Below, in pieces: positions 35,111 to 44,363 of a stretch of DNA of 64,000 nt. The position numbers were made by a program, and so were the translations under genes. Numbering within the stretch: the stretch's first letter is position 1; the number at the start of each line of letters is the position of its first letter. The DNA comes from Novosphingobium sp. SG707. GTDB lineage: Bacteria; Pseudomonadota; Alphaproteobacteria; Sphingomonadales; Sphingomonadaceae. The DNA is taken from NCBI RefSeq assembly GCF_012275515.1, contig NZ_JAAZQL010000005.1, forward strand, positions 62,001 to 126,000, read 5' to 3'. The notes below the pieces were generated by a model. The model was not told the DNA's origin and ran no database searches. It saw nothing but the letters and a program-made list of their open reading frames with translations.

Positions 35111-36781
35111 TCAGGGCTGACCCTCGCGTTTGCGGCGCTCCTCCTCCACCAGTTCCTTTTTCGACAATTTGCCCACCAGCGTGCGCGGCAGATGGTCGCG
35201 GATCTCGATCTCCTTGGGGATCTCGATCTTGTTGAGATAGTCGCCAAGGAAGGCCAGTAATTCCTGCGGCGTGGCCGTCATCCCGGCGTGCAGCTTGATG
35301 AACAGCTTGGGGCTTTGTCCGCGATAGGCGTCGGGGATGCCGATGGCGATGGCTTCCTCCACCGCCGGGTGGTGATAGGCGGCATCCTCAATCACGCGGG
35401 GATAGACATTGAAGCCTCCGCACAGGATCACATCCTTCATCCGGTCAACGAGGAACAGATAGCCTTCGTCATCCAGATAGCCGATGTCGCCGGTGCGCAG
35501 CGCGCCATCGACAAAGGTTTTTTCGGTGTCCTCAGGCCGGTTCCAATAACCCTTCATCACTTGAGGCCCGCGCGCGCAGACCTCGCCGCGCTCGCCCATG
35601 GACAGGATTTCGCCACTTTCCGGGTTGCGGATCTCGATCACCGTGGCGGGAAAGGCCGGGCCGCAGCTGTTGTCCTTGATCCGTCCGTTGATCGGGTTGC
35701 AGGTGATGATGGGCGAAGCCTCCGACAGGCCATAGCCCTCGGTGATGATCGCGCCCGTCAGCTTTTCAAACGCCTGGCGCACATCCAGCGGCAGCGGCGC
35801 CCCGCCCGAAACGCAGGCCGACAGATGCGACAGATCGGGCGCCTCGCCCGGCGCCACCTCATTGTTCATCGCCACCCAGATCGTGGGCACGCCAAAGATG
35901 ATCGTGGGCCGCGTCCGCTTGATCGTGCCCAGCATCTGTTTGAGGTCAAACCGGGCCAGCAGCACGATTTCCGCCGCGATCTCGATGGAAAAGTTCAGCA
36001 CCGTGGTCAGCGCAAAGACATGGAACATCGGAAGCACGCCCAGCACGCGCTCTTGCTCGCTCATCGCATGGCCCAGATGGGCCAGCATTTGCGCCGAATT
36101 GGCGGTCAGATTGGCATGGCTGAGCATCGCGCCCTTGGGCGTGCCGGTGGTGCCGCCGGTATATTGCAGCACGGCCAGATCATGGGGATGACGCTCGATG
36201 GCGGGCAAATCGCCCTTGCGCTCGATCAGGCGGAAGAAGCCGATATGCAGATCGTCCTCGGAATAGCGCGCATGTTCGCGCCGTTTCAGCACCCGCCAGC
36301 CCAAGGACTGCAGCGTGGGCAGGATGGGGGCGAGCGGACACATCACGATCTTTTCAATGCCCGCCGCCGGGCCGACCTCGCGCACCTTGGCATAGATGCT
36401 GGCCACATCGGGCACCGCGATCATCCGCGCGCCGGAATCGCGGATCAGGTGATCCATCTCACGCGGGGTATACATCGGGTTCAGATTGACGATCACCGCC
36501 CCGATTTTGAGCGCGGCAAAATACATCACCACAAAATAAGGCGTGTTGGGCAGGCACAGCGCAAAGCGATCCCCCTTGCGCAGGCCCAGCGCGTAAAGCC
36601 CGCGCGCCGCCCGGTCGGCCAGACGCCCAACCTCGCCATAGGTCCATGTGCGGCCCAGAAAGTCGAGCGCGATTCTTTCGGCATGATGCTCGACCGCCTT
36701 GTCCAGCAGATCGGTGATCAGCCGCTCCTGCGGCATCCACCCTTCCTGCCCAAAGGTCTTGGCATCATCCGTTGCAATCAT
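35111..36781 (-). CDS. Acyl-CoA synthetase (FadD-like ligase)
   Basis: The product is 556 aa of the ANL superfamily. The P-loop is LQYTGGTTGTPKGAMLSHAN, followed by EGYGLSEASP, the Asp of LRTGDIGYLDDEGY, the hinge DRMKDVILCGGFNVYP and the catalytic Lys in RTLVGKLSKKEL. It activates a carboxylic acid, probably medium- or long-chain fatty acid, to its CoA thioester with ATP. It follows fadL by 37 bases, pairing outer-membrane uptake with activation. Confidence 0.93.
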   Translation of the reverse strand: MIATDDAKTFGQEGWMPQERLITDLLDKAVEHHAERIALDFLGRTWTYGEVGRLADRAARGLYALGLRKGDRFALCLPNTPYFVVMYFAALKIGAVIVNLNPMYTPREMDHLIRDSGARMIAVPDVASIYAKVREVGPAAGIEKIVMCPLAPILPTLQSLGWRVLKRREHARYSEDDLHIGFFRLIERKGDLPAIERHPHDLAVLQYTGGTTGTPKGAMLSHANLTANSAQMLAHLGHAMSEQERVLGVLPMFHVFALTTVLNFSIEIAAEIVLLARFDLKQMLGTIKRTRPTIIFGVPTIWVAMNNEVAPGEAPDLSHLSACVSGGAPLPLDVRQAFEKLTGAIITEGYGLSEASPIITCNPINGRIKDNSCGPAFPATVIEIRNPESGEILSMGERGEVCARGPQVMKGYWNRPEDTEKTFVDGALRTGDIGYLDDEGYLFLVDRMKDVILCGGFNVYPRVIEDAAYHHPAVEEAIAIGIPDAYRGQSPKLFIKLHAGMTATPQELLAFLGDYLNKIEIPKEIEIRDHLPRTLVGKLSKKELVEEERRKREGQP

Positions 36782-36818
36782 CGCTCGCCCTTTCCGTTAT
36801 TTTATCGTTATTTATGCG

Positions 36819-38120
36819 TCAGAGGGTAAATCGGCCGCCCAGCGCGAAGATGAACACATGCGCCGAATTGACCGTGCCGTTCATCAGGATCGGCGTTTGC
36901 GCGGCGGTGCCGACATAGGCCGCCGTGGTGCGGTTGATCGGCCCGCTGTCCAGCGTCAGATAATTGACGCCGACATCGACGGCGAAACGCTTCGACATCT
37001 GATGCGTGGCCCCCATGGCAAAGACCCAGCGGTTGGTGTCGGGCACACGCGCATCGCGCTCGGTGTTACGCACCGGGGTCAGATCGCGCGCCACGCCGCT
37101 GCGCAGCGTCCAGCGCGGCGAAACGGCCACATCCACGCCCACCGCATAGCTCCAGCTGTCGCGGTAATTTTCGGGGATGGCGGTATTATACGGCGCGGCC
37201 AGACGGATTGCGTCAAACTTGGACCATCCGCTGGCGGTGGCCTGCGCGTTCAGCGTGATGGCCGGGGTCACGGCGTAACGGACGCCGAAGATCGCCTGCC
37301 ACGGCGTGCTGAAACTGGCCGAGGTGTTGACCGTGCCATTGTTGGCCGCCAGCGGCCCCAGCAGGCCCGCGACCGTCACCGACCCGTTGAGCGTGTGCTT
37401 GATCGAGGACTTATAGCTGGCGGCGATACTTACCGGGCCGCGCTGAAGCTGGAAACCGGCCGACCAGCCCATGTCCCAGCCGTTGCCCGACAGTTTCTGC
37501 GACCCGTCGGCCAGCAGCGGCGAGAGGTTGGGCAGGGCATTGCCCAGTTCGGCCTTGGCATATTCGATATTGGCCGCCGCCCCGATACGCAAGCCGGGCA
37601 GCACTTCGATGGCGATGCCGGGCTGGATGTCGATGGTCAGCAGTGAGGTGCGCAGCGCCGAATAGCGCGCCCAGCTCGTCGTGGCGTAATCGGTGGTGAA
37701 ATTATACGGCGCGGTGATGGCCAGGCCCAGCGCCACCTTGTCGGTCAGGCCATAGGAGATCGCACCGGTGGGCACGACGCCGTTTTCAATGGGGTTGCTG
37801 CTCACCTGATCGCCGCCCACGGGCGCGGGCGCCTGTCCGGGGCGCACGATGATCGTGTTGGCGTTGTTCATCTTGGCCGCGGGCAGGATCGCGCTGGCCC
37901 CGGCATGGATGGCGAGGCCCTTTTGCCCGGCAATCGCGGCCGGGTTCCACCACAGGGATTCAGGGCCGGTATCGGCCACTTCGCCCGAATAGGCGCGGCC
38001 CGTGGCCTTGGGGCTTTGTTCGACGATATAGAAACCGCTGGCCATCGCCTGCGCCGGGATCAGACCCAGCAGCAGCGCGGAAACCTTGGCGGCACGTGAA
38101 AATTTGCGAACCGAAGTCAT
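36819..38120 (-). CDS. FadL/TodX-family outer-membrane transporter
   Basis: The product is 433 aa with a signal peptide ending AQAMA. The hatch-domain N terminus follows (SGFYIVEQSPKATGRAYSGE, then SLWWNPAAIAG with the NPA motif), and then a 14-strand barrel ending in ALGGRFTL. It takes hydrophobic compounds such as long-chain fatty acids or monoaromatics across the outer membrane. GGGGAGG lies upstream of the ATG at 38120. It probably shares a transcript with DUF2147 upstream (31 bases) and the acyl-CoA ligase downstream. Confidence 0.92.
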   Translation of the reverse strand: MTSVRKFSRAAKVSALLLGLIPAQAMASGFYIVEQSPKATGRAYSGEVADTGPESLWWNPAAIAGQKGLAIHAGASAILPAAKMNNANTIIVRPGQAPAPVGGDQVSSNPIENGVVPTGAISYGLTDKVALGLAITAPYNFTTDYATTSWARYSALRTSLLTIDIQPGIAIEVLPGLRIGAAANIEYAKAELGNALPNLSPLLADGSQKLSGNGWDMGWSAGFQLQRGPVSIAASYKSSIKHTLNGSVTVAGLLGPLAANNGTVNTSASFSTPWQAIFGVRYAVTPAITLNAQATASGWSKFDAIRLAAPYNTAIPENYRDSWSYAVGVDVAVSPRWTLRSGVARDLTPVRNTERDARVPDTNRWVFAMGATHQMSKRFAVDVGVNYLTLDSGPINRTTAAYVGTAAQTPILMNGTVNSAHVFIFALGGRFTL

Positions 38121-38151
38121 ATTTTGCCTCCCCTTCATGGGATTGTTGCGG

Positions 38152-38556
38152 TCAGCGCAAGCGCTTCCAGGTCTGGCTCTTGCACAAAGGCCAGACGATG
38201 CAACCCTTTACCTTGAGCGTGTCATGGTCGATCATGGTCAGCGTGGCCTGATAGGTGCCGCCGTCATCGCCATTATAGATCGTGCCGCCCGCCCATTCGC
38301 CGCCCTTGGCATGAAACCCCTGAAGGATCGTCAGGCCCTTGAGCATCCGGTCGCGCTGGGCGGCATCCTTGTTCTTGGTGTCGCGCAATTGCGGATTGGT
38401 GCGCAGCGCATCGGATTCCACCAGTCGCCCGCAGATCGATGGCCCGCAGGCGGCAATTTCCACCACGCCATGCTTCGTTTCGGTCTGCCACCGGCCCAGC
38501 GCATCCTGGGCGGATGGCACGGCGGCGGCCGCCAATATCCCTAACAGGGCAATCAT
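38152..38556 (-). CDS. DUF2147 family secreted protein
   Basis: The product is 134 aa with a short signal peptide (MIALLGILAAAAVPSAQ). The DUF2147 pattern is clear: GRWQTETKHGVVEIAACGPS, then ICGRLV, GTIYNGDDGGTYQATLTM and LKVKGCIVWPLCKSQTWKRL. It probably adopts a small lipocalin-like barrel in the periplasm. AGGAG is nine bases before the ATG. It appears to be the first gene of the leftward lipid-uptake transcript. Confidence 0.88.
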   Translation of the reverse strand: MIALLGILAAAAVPSAQDALGRWQTETKHGVVEIAACGPSICGRLVESDALRTNPQLRDTKNKDAAQRDRMLKGLTILQGFHAKGGEWAGGTIYNGDDGGTYQATLTMIDHDTLKVKGCIVWPLCKSQTWKRLR

Positions 38557-38680
38557 CCTTTCGGCTCCTTCTCCTGATCGGCGCATTGGGGAAAACCCCA
38601 ATTGCGCGGAACCGCAGGCGCTTAGGTGCTTTGCTGCACTCTGGTCCTTGCGGCGAATCAGTGTATGCCTCAAAAATTGG

Positions 38681-38711
38681 TTGACGTATAGGGAAAGTTC
38701 GGCACCATTAG
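38681..38711 (+). promoter_or_regulatory. Possible promoter of the rightward beta-oxidation operon
   Basis: TTGACG (38681-38686) could be a -35 box. The TTGACGTATAG start resembles half-sites used by LiuR-like MerR regulators, and no strong -10 box is evident (ACCATT or CATTAG). The 227-base gap is shared with the divergent DUF2147 gene. Confidence 0.3.
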
Positions 38712-38783
38712 TGCAGAAGGGTGCGGGGCGCGATTCCCGTGCTACAGTCCCGGCCAAATAATTCGACAAAAAGAGGATGTGCG

Positions 38784-39905
38784 ATGCGTAATGTGGTGAT
38801 CGCGGGCTATGCCCGTTCTCCTTTCCATCTGGCGGGCAGGGGTGCTCTGGCCCGTGTGCGTCCTGATGATCTGGCCGCCGATGTGGTGCGCGGATTGATC
38901 GCACGGACCGGGGTGGATGCCGCCGCGCTTGAGGATCTGATTGTCGGCTGCGCCTTTCCCGAGGGTGAGCAGGGCTTCAACATTGCCCGCCTGATCGGCC
39001 TGATTGCCGATTTGCCGCTTTCGGTTGGGGGCATGACGGTCAACCGTTTCTGCGGCTCCTCGATGAGCGCGATCCATTATGCTGCGGGCCAGATCCAGCT
39101 AGGTGCCGGCGAAGTGTTCATTGCCGCAGGCGTTGAATCGATGAGCCGCGTGCCGATGATGGGCTTTAATCCGATGCCCAATCCGGCGCTGGCGAAAAAG
39201 AGCGCGGCCTATCTGGGCATGGGCGATACGGCTGAAAACGTGGCGGCCAAATTCGGCATCAGCCGCGAGGCGCAGGAAGCCTTTGCCGTCGAAAGCCAGC
39301 GCAAGGCGGGCGAGGCCATCGCGGCGGGCCTGCTCTCCGATGAAATCGTGCCCGTGGGCGGCGTCGATGCCGATGGCACCCCGCGCCCCGGCACCACGGC
39401 CGAGGCTCTGGCGGCCCTGAAGCCTGCGTTCAGCGCAACCGGCAGCGTGACGGCGGGCACCGCCAGCCCGCTGACCGATGGCGCCGCCGCCGTGCTGGTG
39501 TGCAGCGAGGAATTTGCCGTGGCCAATGGCCTGCCGATGCTGGCGCGGATCAAGTCGGTGGCGATCAGCGGATGCGCGCCCGAAATCATGGGCATGGGCC
39601 CGGTCGAATCCAGCCGCAAGGCGCTGGCCCGCGCGGGGATTTCGGTGGGCGATCTTGATGTGATCGAACTCAACGAAGCCTTTGCCAGTCAGAGCCTTGC
39701 CTGCATCGGCGAGCTGGGTCTGGACGTTTCCAAGGTCAACATCGATGGCGGCGCGATTGCCATCGGCCACCCGCTGGGCGCAACCGGCGCGCGCATCGTC
39801 GGCAAGGCGGCCAGCCTGTTGAAGCGCACCGGGGGCCGCTATGCGCTGGCCACGCAATGCATCGGCGGCGGGCAGGGGATCGCTACGGTTCTGGAGGCCA
39901 TCTGA
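38784..39905 (+). CDS. Acetyl-CoA acyltransferase (thiolase, FadA-type)
   Basis: The product is 373 aa. The catalytic nucleophile is C90 (NRFCGSSMSAI), the His is in IGHPLGATGAR and the second Cys is in TQCIGGGQG. It performs thiolytic cleavage of 3-ketoacyl-CoA. AAGAGGA precedes the ATG. Its stop overlaps the following fadB-type start (TGATG), the usual coupling for the two beta-oxidation subunits. Confidence 0.95.
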   Translation: MRNVVIAGYARSPFHLAGRGALARVRPDDLAADVVRGLIARTGVDAAALEDLIVGCAFPEGEQGFNIARLIGLIADLPLSVGGMTVNRFCGSSMSAIHYAAGQIQLGAGEVFIAAGVESMSRVPMMGFNPMPNPALAKKSAAYLGMGDTAENVAAKFGISREAQEAFAVESQRKAGEAIAAGLLSDEIVPVGGVDADGTPRPGTTAEALAALKPAFSATGSVTAGTASPLTDGAAAVLVCSEEFAVANGLPMLARIKSVAISGCAPEIMGMGPVESSRKALARAGISVGDLDVIELNEAFASQSLACIGELGLDVSKVNIDGGAIAIGHPLGATGARIVGKAASLLKRTGGRYALATQCIGGGQGIATVLEAI

Positions 39906-42211
39906 TGAAAAAGCTCTGTGTGATCGGCGCCGGAACCATGGGCGCCGGTATTGCCGCGCAGGCGGCCAATGCGGGCGTGCCGGTGCTGCTGCTGGATATT
40001 GTGCGCGATGCTGCGGACCGCAATTCCGTTGCGGCGGGCGCGATTGAGCGGCTGAAAAAAGCCGAACCGGCGGCCTTTATGAGCAAGGCGGCGGCGAAGC
40101 TGGTCGAGGCGGGCAATATTGACGACGATCTGGGCCGGGTTGCCGAATGCGACTGGGTGATCGAGGCGATTGTCGAGAAGATCGAGCTGAAGCACGCGCT
40201 GTATGAAAAGCTGGAAAGCGTGCGGCGGCCCGGAACGGCGGTGTCGTCGAACACCTCGACAATCCCGCTCGAACGCCTAATCGAGGGGCGCAGCGAGGCC
40301 TTCGCCCGCGATTTCCTCATCACCCATTTCTTCAACCCGCCGCGCTATATGCGCCTGCTCGAAGTTGTGGCCGGGCCCAAGAGCGATCCCGAACTGGTCG
40401 CCCGCGTGTCCGATTTTGCCGACCGCGCGATGGGCAAGAGTGTGGTGCGGGCCAAGGACACGCCGGGTTTCCTTGCTAATCGCGTGGGCACATACTGGCT
40501 TCAGGCGGCGATCAATGCGGCCTTTGAATTGGGCGTCAGCGTTGAGGATGCCGATGCCATCGGCGGCAAACCGATGGGCGTGCCCAAGACCGGGATCTTC
40601 GGTCTGGTCGATCTGGTGGGCATTGATCTCATGCCCTATCTCAAGGCCAGCCTGACCAGCACTCTGCCCGCCAACGACCCGTATCAGGCGATTGCCCATG
40701 ACCATCCGCTGATCCTGAAAATGATTGCGGACGGCTATACCGGGCGCAAGGGCAAGGGGGGCTTTTACCGGATCAACAAGGAAGCCGGGAAGGTCAAGGA
40801 AGCGATCAACCTGAACACCGGGGAATACACCAAGGCGGCCAAGCCGGTGTCGATCCCTTCGGCGGCGCAGAAGGACCTGCGCGCGCTGATTTCCGCGCCG
40901 GGCGTGGTGGGCGCCTATGCTTGGGCCGTGCTGGGGCCGACACTGGCCTATGCGGCGGGGCTGATTGGTGAGGCATCGGATGATATCCTGGCCATCGATA
41001 CGGCGATGAAGCTGGGCTATAACTGGAAATATGGCCCGTTTGAGCTGATCGACCGGATCGGGGGCGCCGATTTCGTCGCCCGCCTGCAGGCCGGGGGGCG
41101 CGAGGTTCCCGCGATCCTGACGCTGGCCGATGGCCGCCCGTTTTATCGTGTCGAGGAAGGGCAGCGCCAATATCTGGGCGCGGATGGCGCATATCACGCG
41201 ATTGCCCGGCCCGAAGGCGTGCTGCTGCTGGAGGATATCAAGGCGGCCTCGAAACCGTTGTTGAAAACCGCTTCGGCGGCGCTGTGGGATATTGGCGACG
41301 GCGTGGTGGCGCTGGAGTTCACCGGCAAGATGAACGCGCTCGATGGCGAGGTGATGAAGCTGATCGAGAGGGCGATTCCGCTGGTGACCGAGCAGTACAA
41401 GGCGCTGGTGGTCTATAATGAAGGCTCGAATTTCTCGGCCGGCGCGAACCTCGGCCTTGCCATCTTTGCCATCAACATCGCCGCATGGGGCGAGGTGGAG
41501 AAACTGGTCGCGGGCGGACAGAAGGCGTATAAGGCGCTGAAATATGCCCCCTTCCCGGTGGTCTCCGCGCCCTTTGGCATGGCGCTGGGGGGCGGGTGTG
41601 AAATCTGCCTCAATGCCGATGCGGTGCAGGCCCATGCCGAAACCTATATCGGCCTTGTCGAATGCGGCGTGGGGCTGATCCCCGGCTGGGGCGGATGCGG
41701 CGAATTGATGGTCCGCGCCGCCGAAAGCCCCAAGGCGCCCAAGGGACCAATGCCACCTGTGGCCAAGGCGTTCGAGACGATTTCGACCGCAACGGTCGCC
41801 AAATCGGCGGCCAATGCCAAGGAGATCGGCTATCTGCGCCCCGGCGACGGCATCACCATGAACCGCGACCGGTTGCTGGCGGATGCCAAGGCGCGGGCGC
41901 TCTCGATGGTGGAGGGTTACACCCCGCCCACGCCGCCGGTATTCCGCCTGCCCGGCGCCAGCGGCAAGACGGCGCTGGAGCTGGCGGTCAAGGGTTTCCG
42001 CGCGCGGGGTCTTGCGACGCCCTATGACGAGGTGGTGGCCGACAAGCTGGCTACCGTTTTGACCGGGGGGGACGCCGATGTGGTCGATACTGTGACCGAA
42101 GAGCAGCTATTGGCGCTGGAGCTGCGCGAATTCATGACGCTGGTGCGCGATAGCCGCACGCAGGCGCGGGTGGAGCATATGCTGACCACCGGCAAGCCGC
42201 TGCGCAATTGA
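39905..42211 (+). CDS. 3-hydroxyacyl-CoA dehydrogenase / enoyl-CoA hydratase fusion
   Basis: The product is 768 aa. The order is dehydrogenase first (CVIGAGTMGAGIA Rossmann loop, then SNTSTIPLERL, ITHFFNPPRYM) and a C-terminal crotonase domain (FSAGANLGL oxyanion loop, MALGGGCEICL). This is the FadN-type order, the reverse of E. coli FadB. It catalyses hydration and oxidation steps of beta-oxidation on acyl-CoA substrates. It is tightly coupled with the thiolase upstream and followed 24 bases later by the acyl-CoA dehydrogenase. Confidence 0.93.
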   Translation: MKKLCVIGAGTMGAGIAAQAANAGVPVLLLDIVRDAADRNSVAAGAIERLKKAEPAAFMSKAAAKLVEAGNIDDDLGRVAECDWVIEAIVEKIELKHALYEKLESVRRPGTAVSSNTSTIPLERLIEGRSEAFARDFLITHFFNPPRYMRLLEVVAGPKSDPELVARVSDFADRAMGKSVVRAKDTPGFLANRVGTYWLQAAINAAFELGVSVEDADAIGGKPMGVPKTGIFGLVDLVGIDLMPYLKASLTSTLPANDPYQAIAHDHPLILKMIADGYTGRKGKGGFYRINKEAGKVKEAINLNTGEYTKAAKPVSIPSAAQKDLRALISAPGVVGAYAWAVLGPTLAYAAGLIGEASDDILAIDTAMKLGYNWKYGPFELIDRIGGADFVARLQAGGREVPAILTLADGRPFYRVEEGQRQYLGADGAYHAIARPEGVLLLEDIKAASKPLLKTASAALWDIGDGVVALEFTGKMNALDGEVMKLIERAIPLVTEQYKALVVYNEGSNFSAGANLGLAIFAINIAAWGEVEKLVAGGQKAYKALKYAPFPVVSAPFGMALGGGCEICLNADAVQAHAETYIGLVECGVGLIPGWGGCGELMVRAAESPKAPKGPMPPVAKAFETISTATVAKSAANAKEIGYLRPGDGITMNRDRLLADAKARALSMVEGYTPPTPPVFRLPGASGKTALELAVKGFRARGLATPYDEVVADKLATVLTGGDADVVDTVTEEQLLALELREFMTLVRDSRTQARVEHMLTTGKPLRN

Positions 42212-42235
42212 CGCCGGGACAACAGGAGAGGTTTT

Positions 42236-44026
42236 ATGCAGGTTTATACCGCCCCCTTGCGCGATATGCGCTTTGTGCTCAACGAGTTGCATCAGGATGA
42301 CGGCTTTGGCGGGCTCTCGGTCCATGAGGAGTTTACCCAGGATCTGACCGATGCGGTTTTGGAGGAAGCGGCCAAAATCTGTCAGGATGTGCTGCTGCCG
42401 ATCAACCTTTCGGGCGACAGCGAGGGCTGCCAATACGAAAATGGCGTGGTGCGCACGCCCAAGGGCTTCAAGGAAGCCTATGACCAGTTCGTGCAGGGCG
42501 GCTGGGGCGGCCTTGTCATGCCGGTCGAATATGGCGGACAGGGCCTGCCCGAGGCGGTGGGCAAGCTGGTCGAGGAGATGATCTGCGCCACCAATGTCTC
42601 CTTCAGCCTCTATCCCGGCCTGACGGCGGGCGCGGTGACGGCGCTGAACGCCTATGCCAGCGAGGAGTTGAAGGCGGCCTATCTGCCCAAGATGATCAGC
42701 GGTGAATGGTCGGGCACGATGAACCTGACCGAGCCTCATTGCGGGACTGATCTGGGCCTGCTGCGCACCAAGGCCGAGCCGGTGGGCGATGGCAGCTATA
42801 AGCTGACCGGCTCGAAGATCTTCATTTCGGCGGGCGAGCAAGATCTGACCAGCAACATCATCCATCTGGTGCTGGCGCGTCTGCCCGATGCGCCCAAGGG
42901 GGTGAAGGGGATCAGCCTGTTCCTCGTGCCCAAGTTCCTGCCCGATGCCGACGGCAATCCGGGCGCGCGCAATGGCGTACGCGCCAGCGGGATCGAGCAC
43001 AAGATGGGCATCAAGGCATCGGCCACCTGTCAGATGCAGTTCGACGATGCCATCGGCTGGCTGGTGGGCGAGCCGCATCGGGGCCTTGAGGCGATGTTCA
43101 CGATGATGAATGCCGAGCGCGTGGGCGTGGGCATTCAGGGCCTTGGCATTGGCGAGGCGGCCTATCAGTCGGCGGTGTGGTATGCCAAGGACCGCTTGCA
43201 GGGGCGCAGCCTCTCGGGCGCGAAATACCCGGACAAGGCGGCGGACCCGATCATCGTCCACCCCGATGTGCGCAAAAACCTGCTGACCATGCGGGCCTAT
43301 AATGAGGGCTGCCGGGCGCTGGGCGCATGGGTGGCGCGCGGGCTGGATGCCGAACGCCACGCCGCCGACCCCGAGGTGCGCCAGCGGGCCGAGGATTTCG
43401 TCGCGCTGATGACGCCGGTGGTGAAAGCGCTCTTCACCGATCTGGGTCATGACAGCGCCAGCCTGGCGGTGCAGGTCTATGGTGGCCACGGTTATATCCA
43501 CGAAAGCGGGGTCGAGCAGTATCAGCGCGATGCGCGCATCGCCATGATCTATGAAGGCACCAACGGCATTCAGGCGCTCGATCTGGTCGGGCGCAAGATG
43601 GGCGCGCATATGGGCCGCCTGCTGCGCAGCTTCTTTCACCCCGTCTCGGCCTTTATCGAGGAAAACAAGGGCGAAGGCCCGATGCAGAAGATGATCGAGG
43701 GGCTGGAAAAGGCCTTTGGCGCGCTGCAGCTTTCCACCGCGACGATTGCCGAAAAGGGGTTGAAGGACCCCGAAGAGGCGGGGGCTGCGGCCAGCGACTA
43801 TCTGCGCCTGCTCGGCCTTGTCGGCATGGCCTATTGCTTTGCCAAAGCCACCAAGATCGCGGGCCTGCAACTGTTCTTCGGCACCGAGGACAAGGCGTTT
43901 TACGAAACCAAGATCAAGACCGCGACCTTCTTCTTTGAAAAGATCCTGCCGCAGGCGACCACCCATTTCCTGGCCATCAAGGCGGGCAAGGGCGCGCTGA
44001 TGGCCTTTGCCGAGGACGAATTCTGA
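42236..44026 (+). CDS. Acyl-CoA dehydrogenase (FadE-type, long form)
   Basis: The product is 596 aa, longer than the usual 380 aa and with an extra C-terminal helical domain, as in DmdC/FadE5-like proteins. MNLTEPHCGTDLGLLRTKAE is the FAD-binding signature, and YEGTNGIQALDLVGRK follows the usual catalytic-loop region (the base Glu is the E of this motif). It oxidises acyl-CoA to trans-2-enoyl-CoA with FAD. It overlaps the next gene by one base (ATGA-like junction, TGATG). Confidence 0.93.
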   Translation: MQVYTAPLRDMRFVLNELHQDDGFGGLSVHEEFTQDLTDAVLEEAAKICQDVLLPINLSGDSEGCQYENGVVRTPKGFKEAYDQFVQGGWGGLVMPVEYGGQGLPEAVGKLVEEMICATNVSFSLYPGLTAGAVTALNAYASEELKAAYLPKMISGEWSGTMNLTEPHCGTDLGLLRTKAEPVGDGSYKLTGSKIFISAGEQDLTSNIIHLVLARLPDAPKGVKGISLFLVPKFLPDADGNPGARNGVRASGIEHKMGIKASATCQMQFDDAIGWLVGEPHRGLEAMFTMMNAERVGVGIQGLGIGEAAYQSAVWYAKDRLQGRSLSGAKYPDKAADPIIVHPDVRKNLLTMRAYNEGCRALGAWVARGLDAERHAADPEVRQRAEDFVALMTPVVKALFTDLGHDSASLAVQVYGGHGYIHESGVEQYQRDARIAMIYEGTNGIQALDLVGRKMGAHMGRLLRSFFHPVSAFIEENKGEGPMQKMIEGLEKAFGALQLSTATIAEKGLKDPEEAGAAASDYLRLLGLVGMAYCFAKATKIAGLQLFFGTEDKAFYETKIKTATFFFEKILPQATTHFLAIKAGKGALMAFAEDEF

Positions 44027-44325
44027 TGGACATCTCGATCCCCCACAGCCTTGGTCGCGCCGAGGCCAAGCGCCGCATCGAGGTGGGCCTGCCCAAGCTG
44101 GCCGCGCATATTCCGGGCGGGGGCAATCTCGCCTCGGAATGGGCGGGCGATTATGTGCTGAACATGACGATTACCGCGCTCGGCTCGCGCATCCCGGTGT
44201 CGCTGACCATCGAGGAGGACCGGCTGAGCGGCAGTCTTGAGGTGCCCGCCCTGATGAAGATGATGCAGGGGCAGGTGGCCGAATTTGTAAAGCTCAGTGC
44301 GGGCAAGATGCTCGACAAGGCTTAA
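44026..44325 (+). CDS. Polyhydroxyalkanoic acid system family protein
   Basis: The product is 99 aa. It begins MDISIPHSLGRAEAKRRIEV, the hallmark of the PHA granule-associated regulator-like family (PF09650), and ends in a helix (MKMMQGQVAEFVKLSAGKML). The function is unknown; family members sit beside PHA or fatty-acid genes. It is the last gene of the rightward operon, which ends at a terminator. Confidence 0.85.
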   Translation: MDISIPHSLGRAEAKRRIEVGLPKLAAHIPGGGNLASEWAGDYVLNMTITALGSRIPVSLTIEEDRLSGSLEVPALMKMMQGQVAEFVKLSAGKMLDKA

Positions 44326-44332
44326 ACAGAAA

Positions 44333-44361
44333 GGCGGCGGCATGGGGTGCCGCCGCCTTTT
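44333..44361 (+). terminator. Rho-independent terminator of the beta-oxidation operon
   Basis: GGCGGCGGCA / TGCCGCCGCC (10-bp perfect stem) with a 5-nt loop is followed by TTTT. It separates the operon from the convergent deacetylase gene. Confidence 0.88.
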
Positions 44362-44363
44362 CC

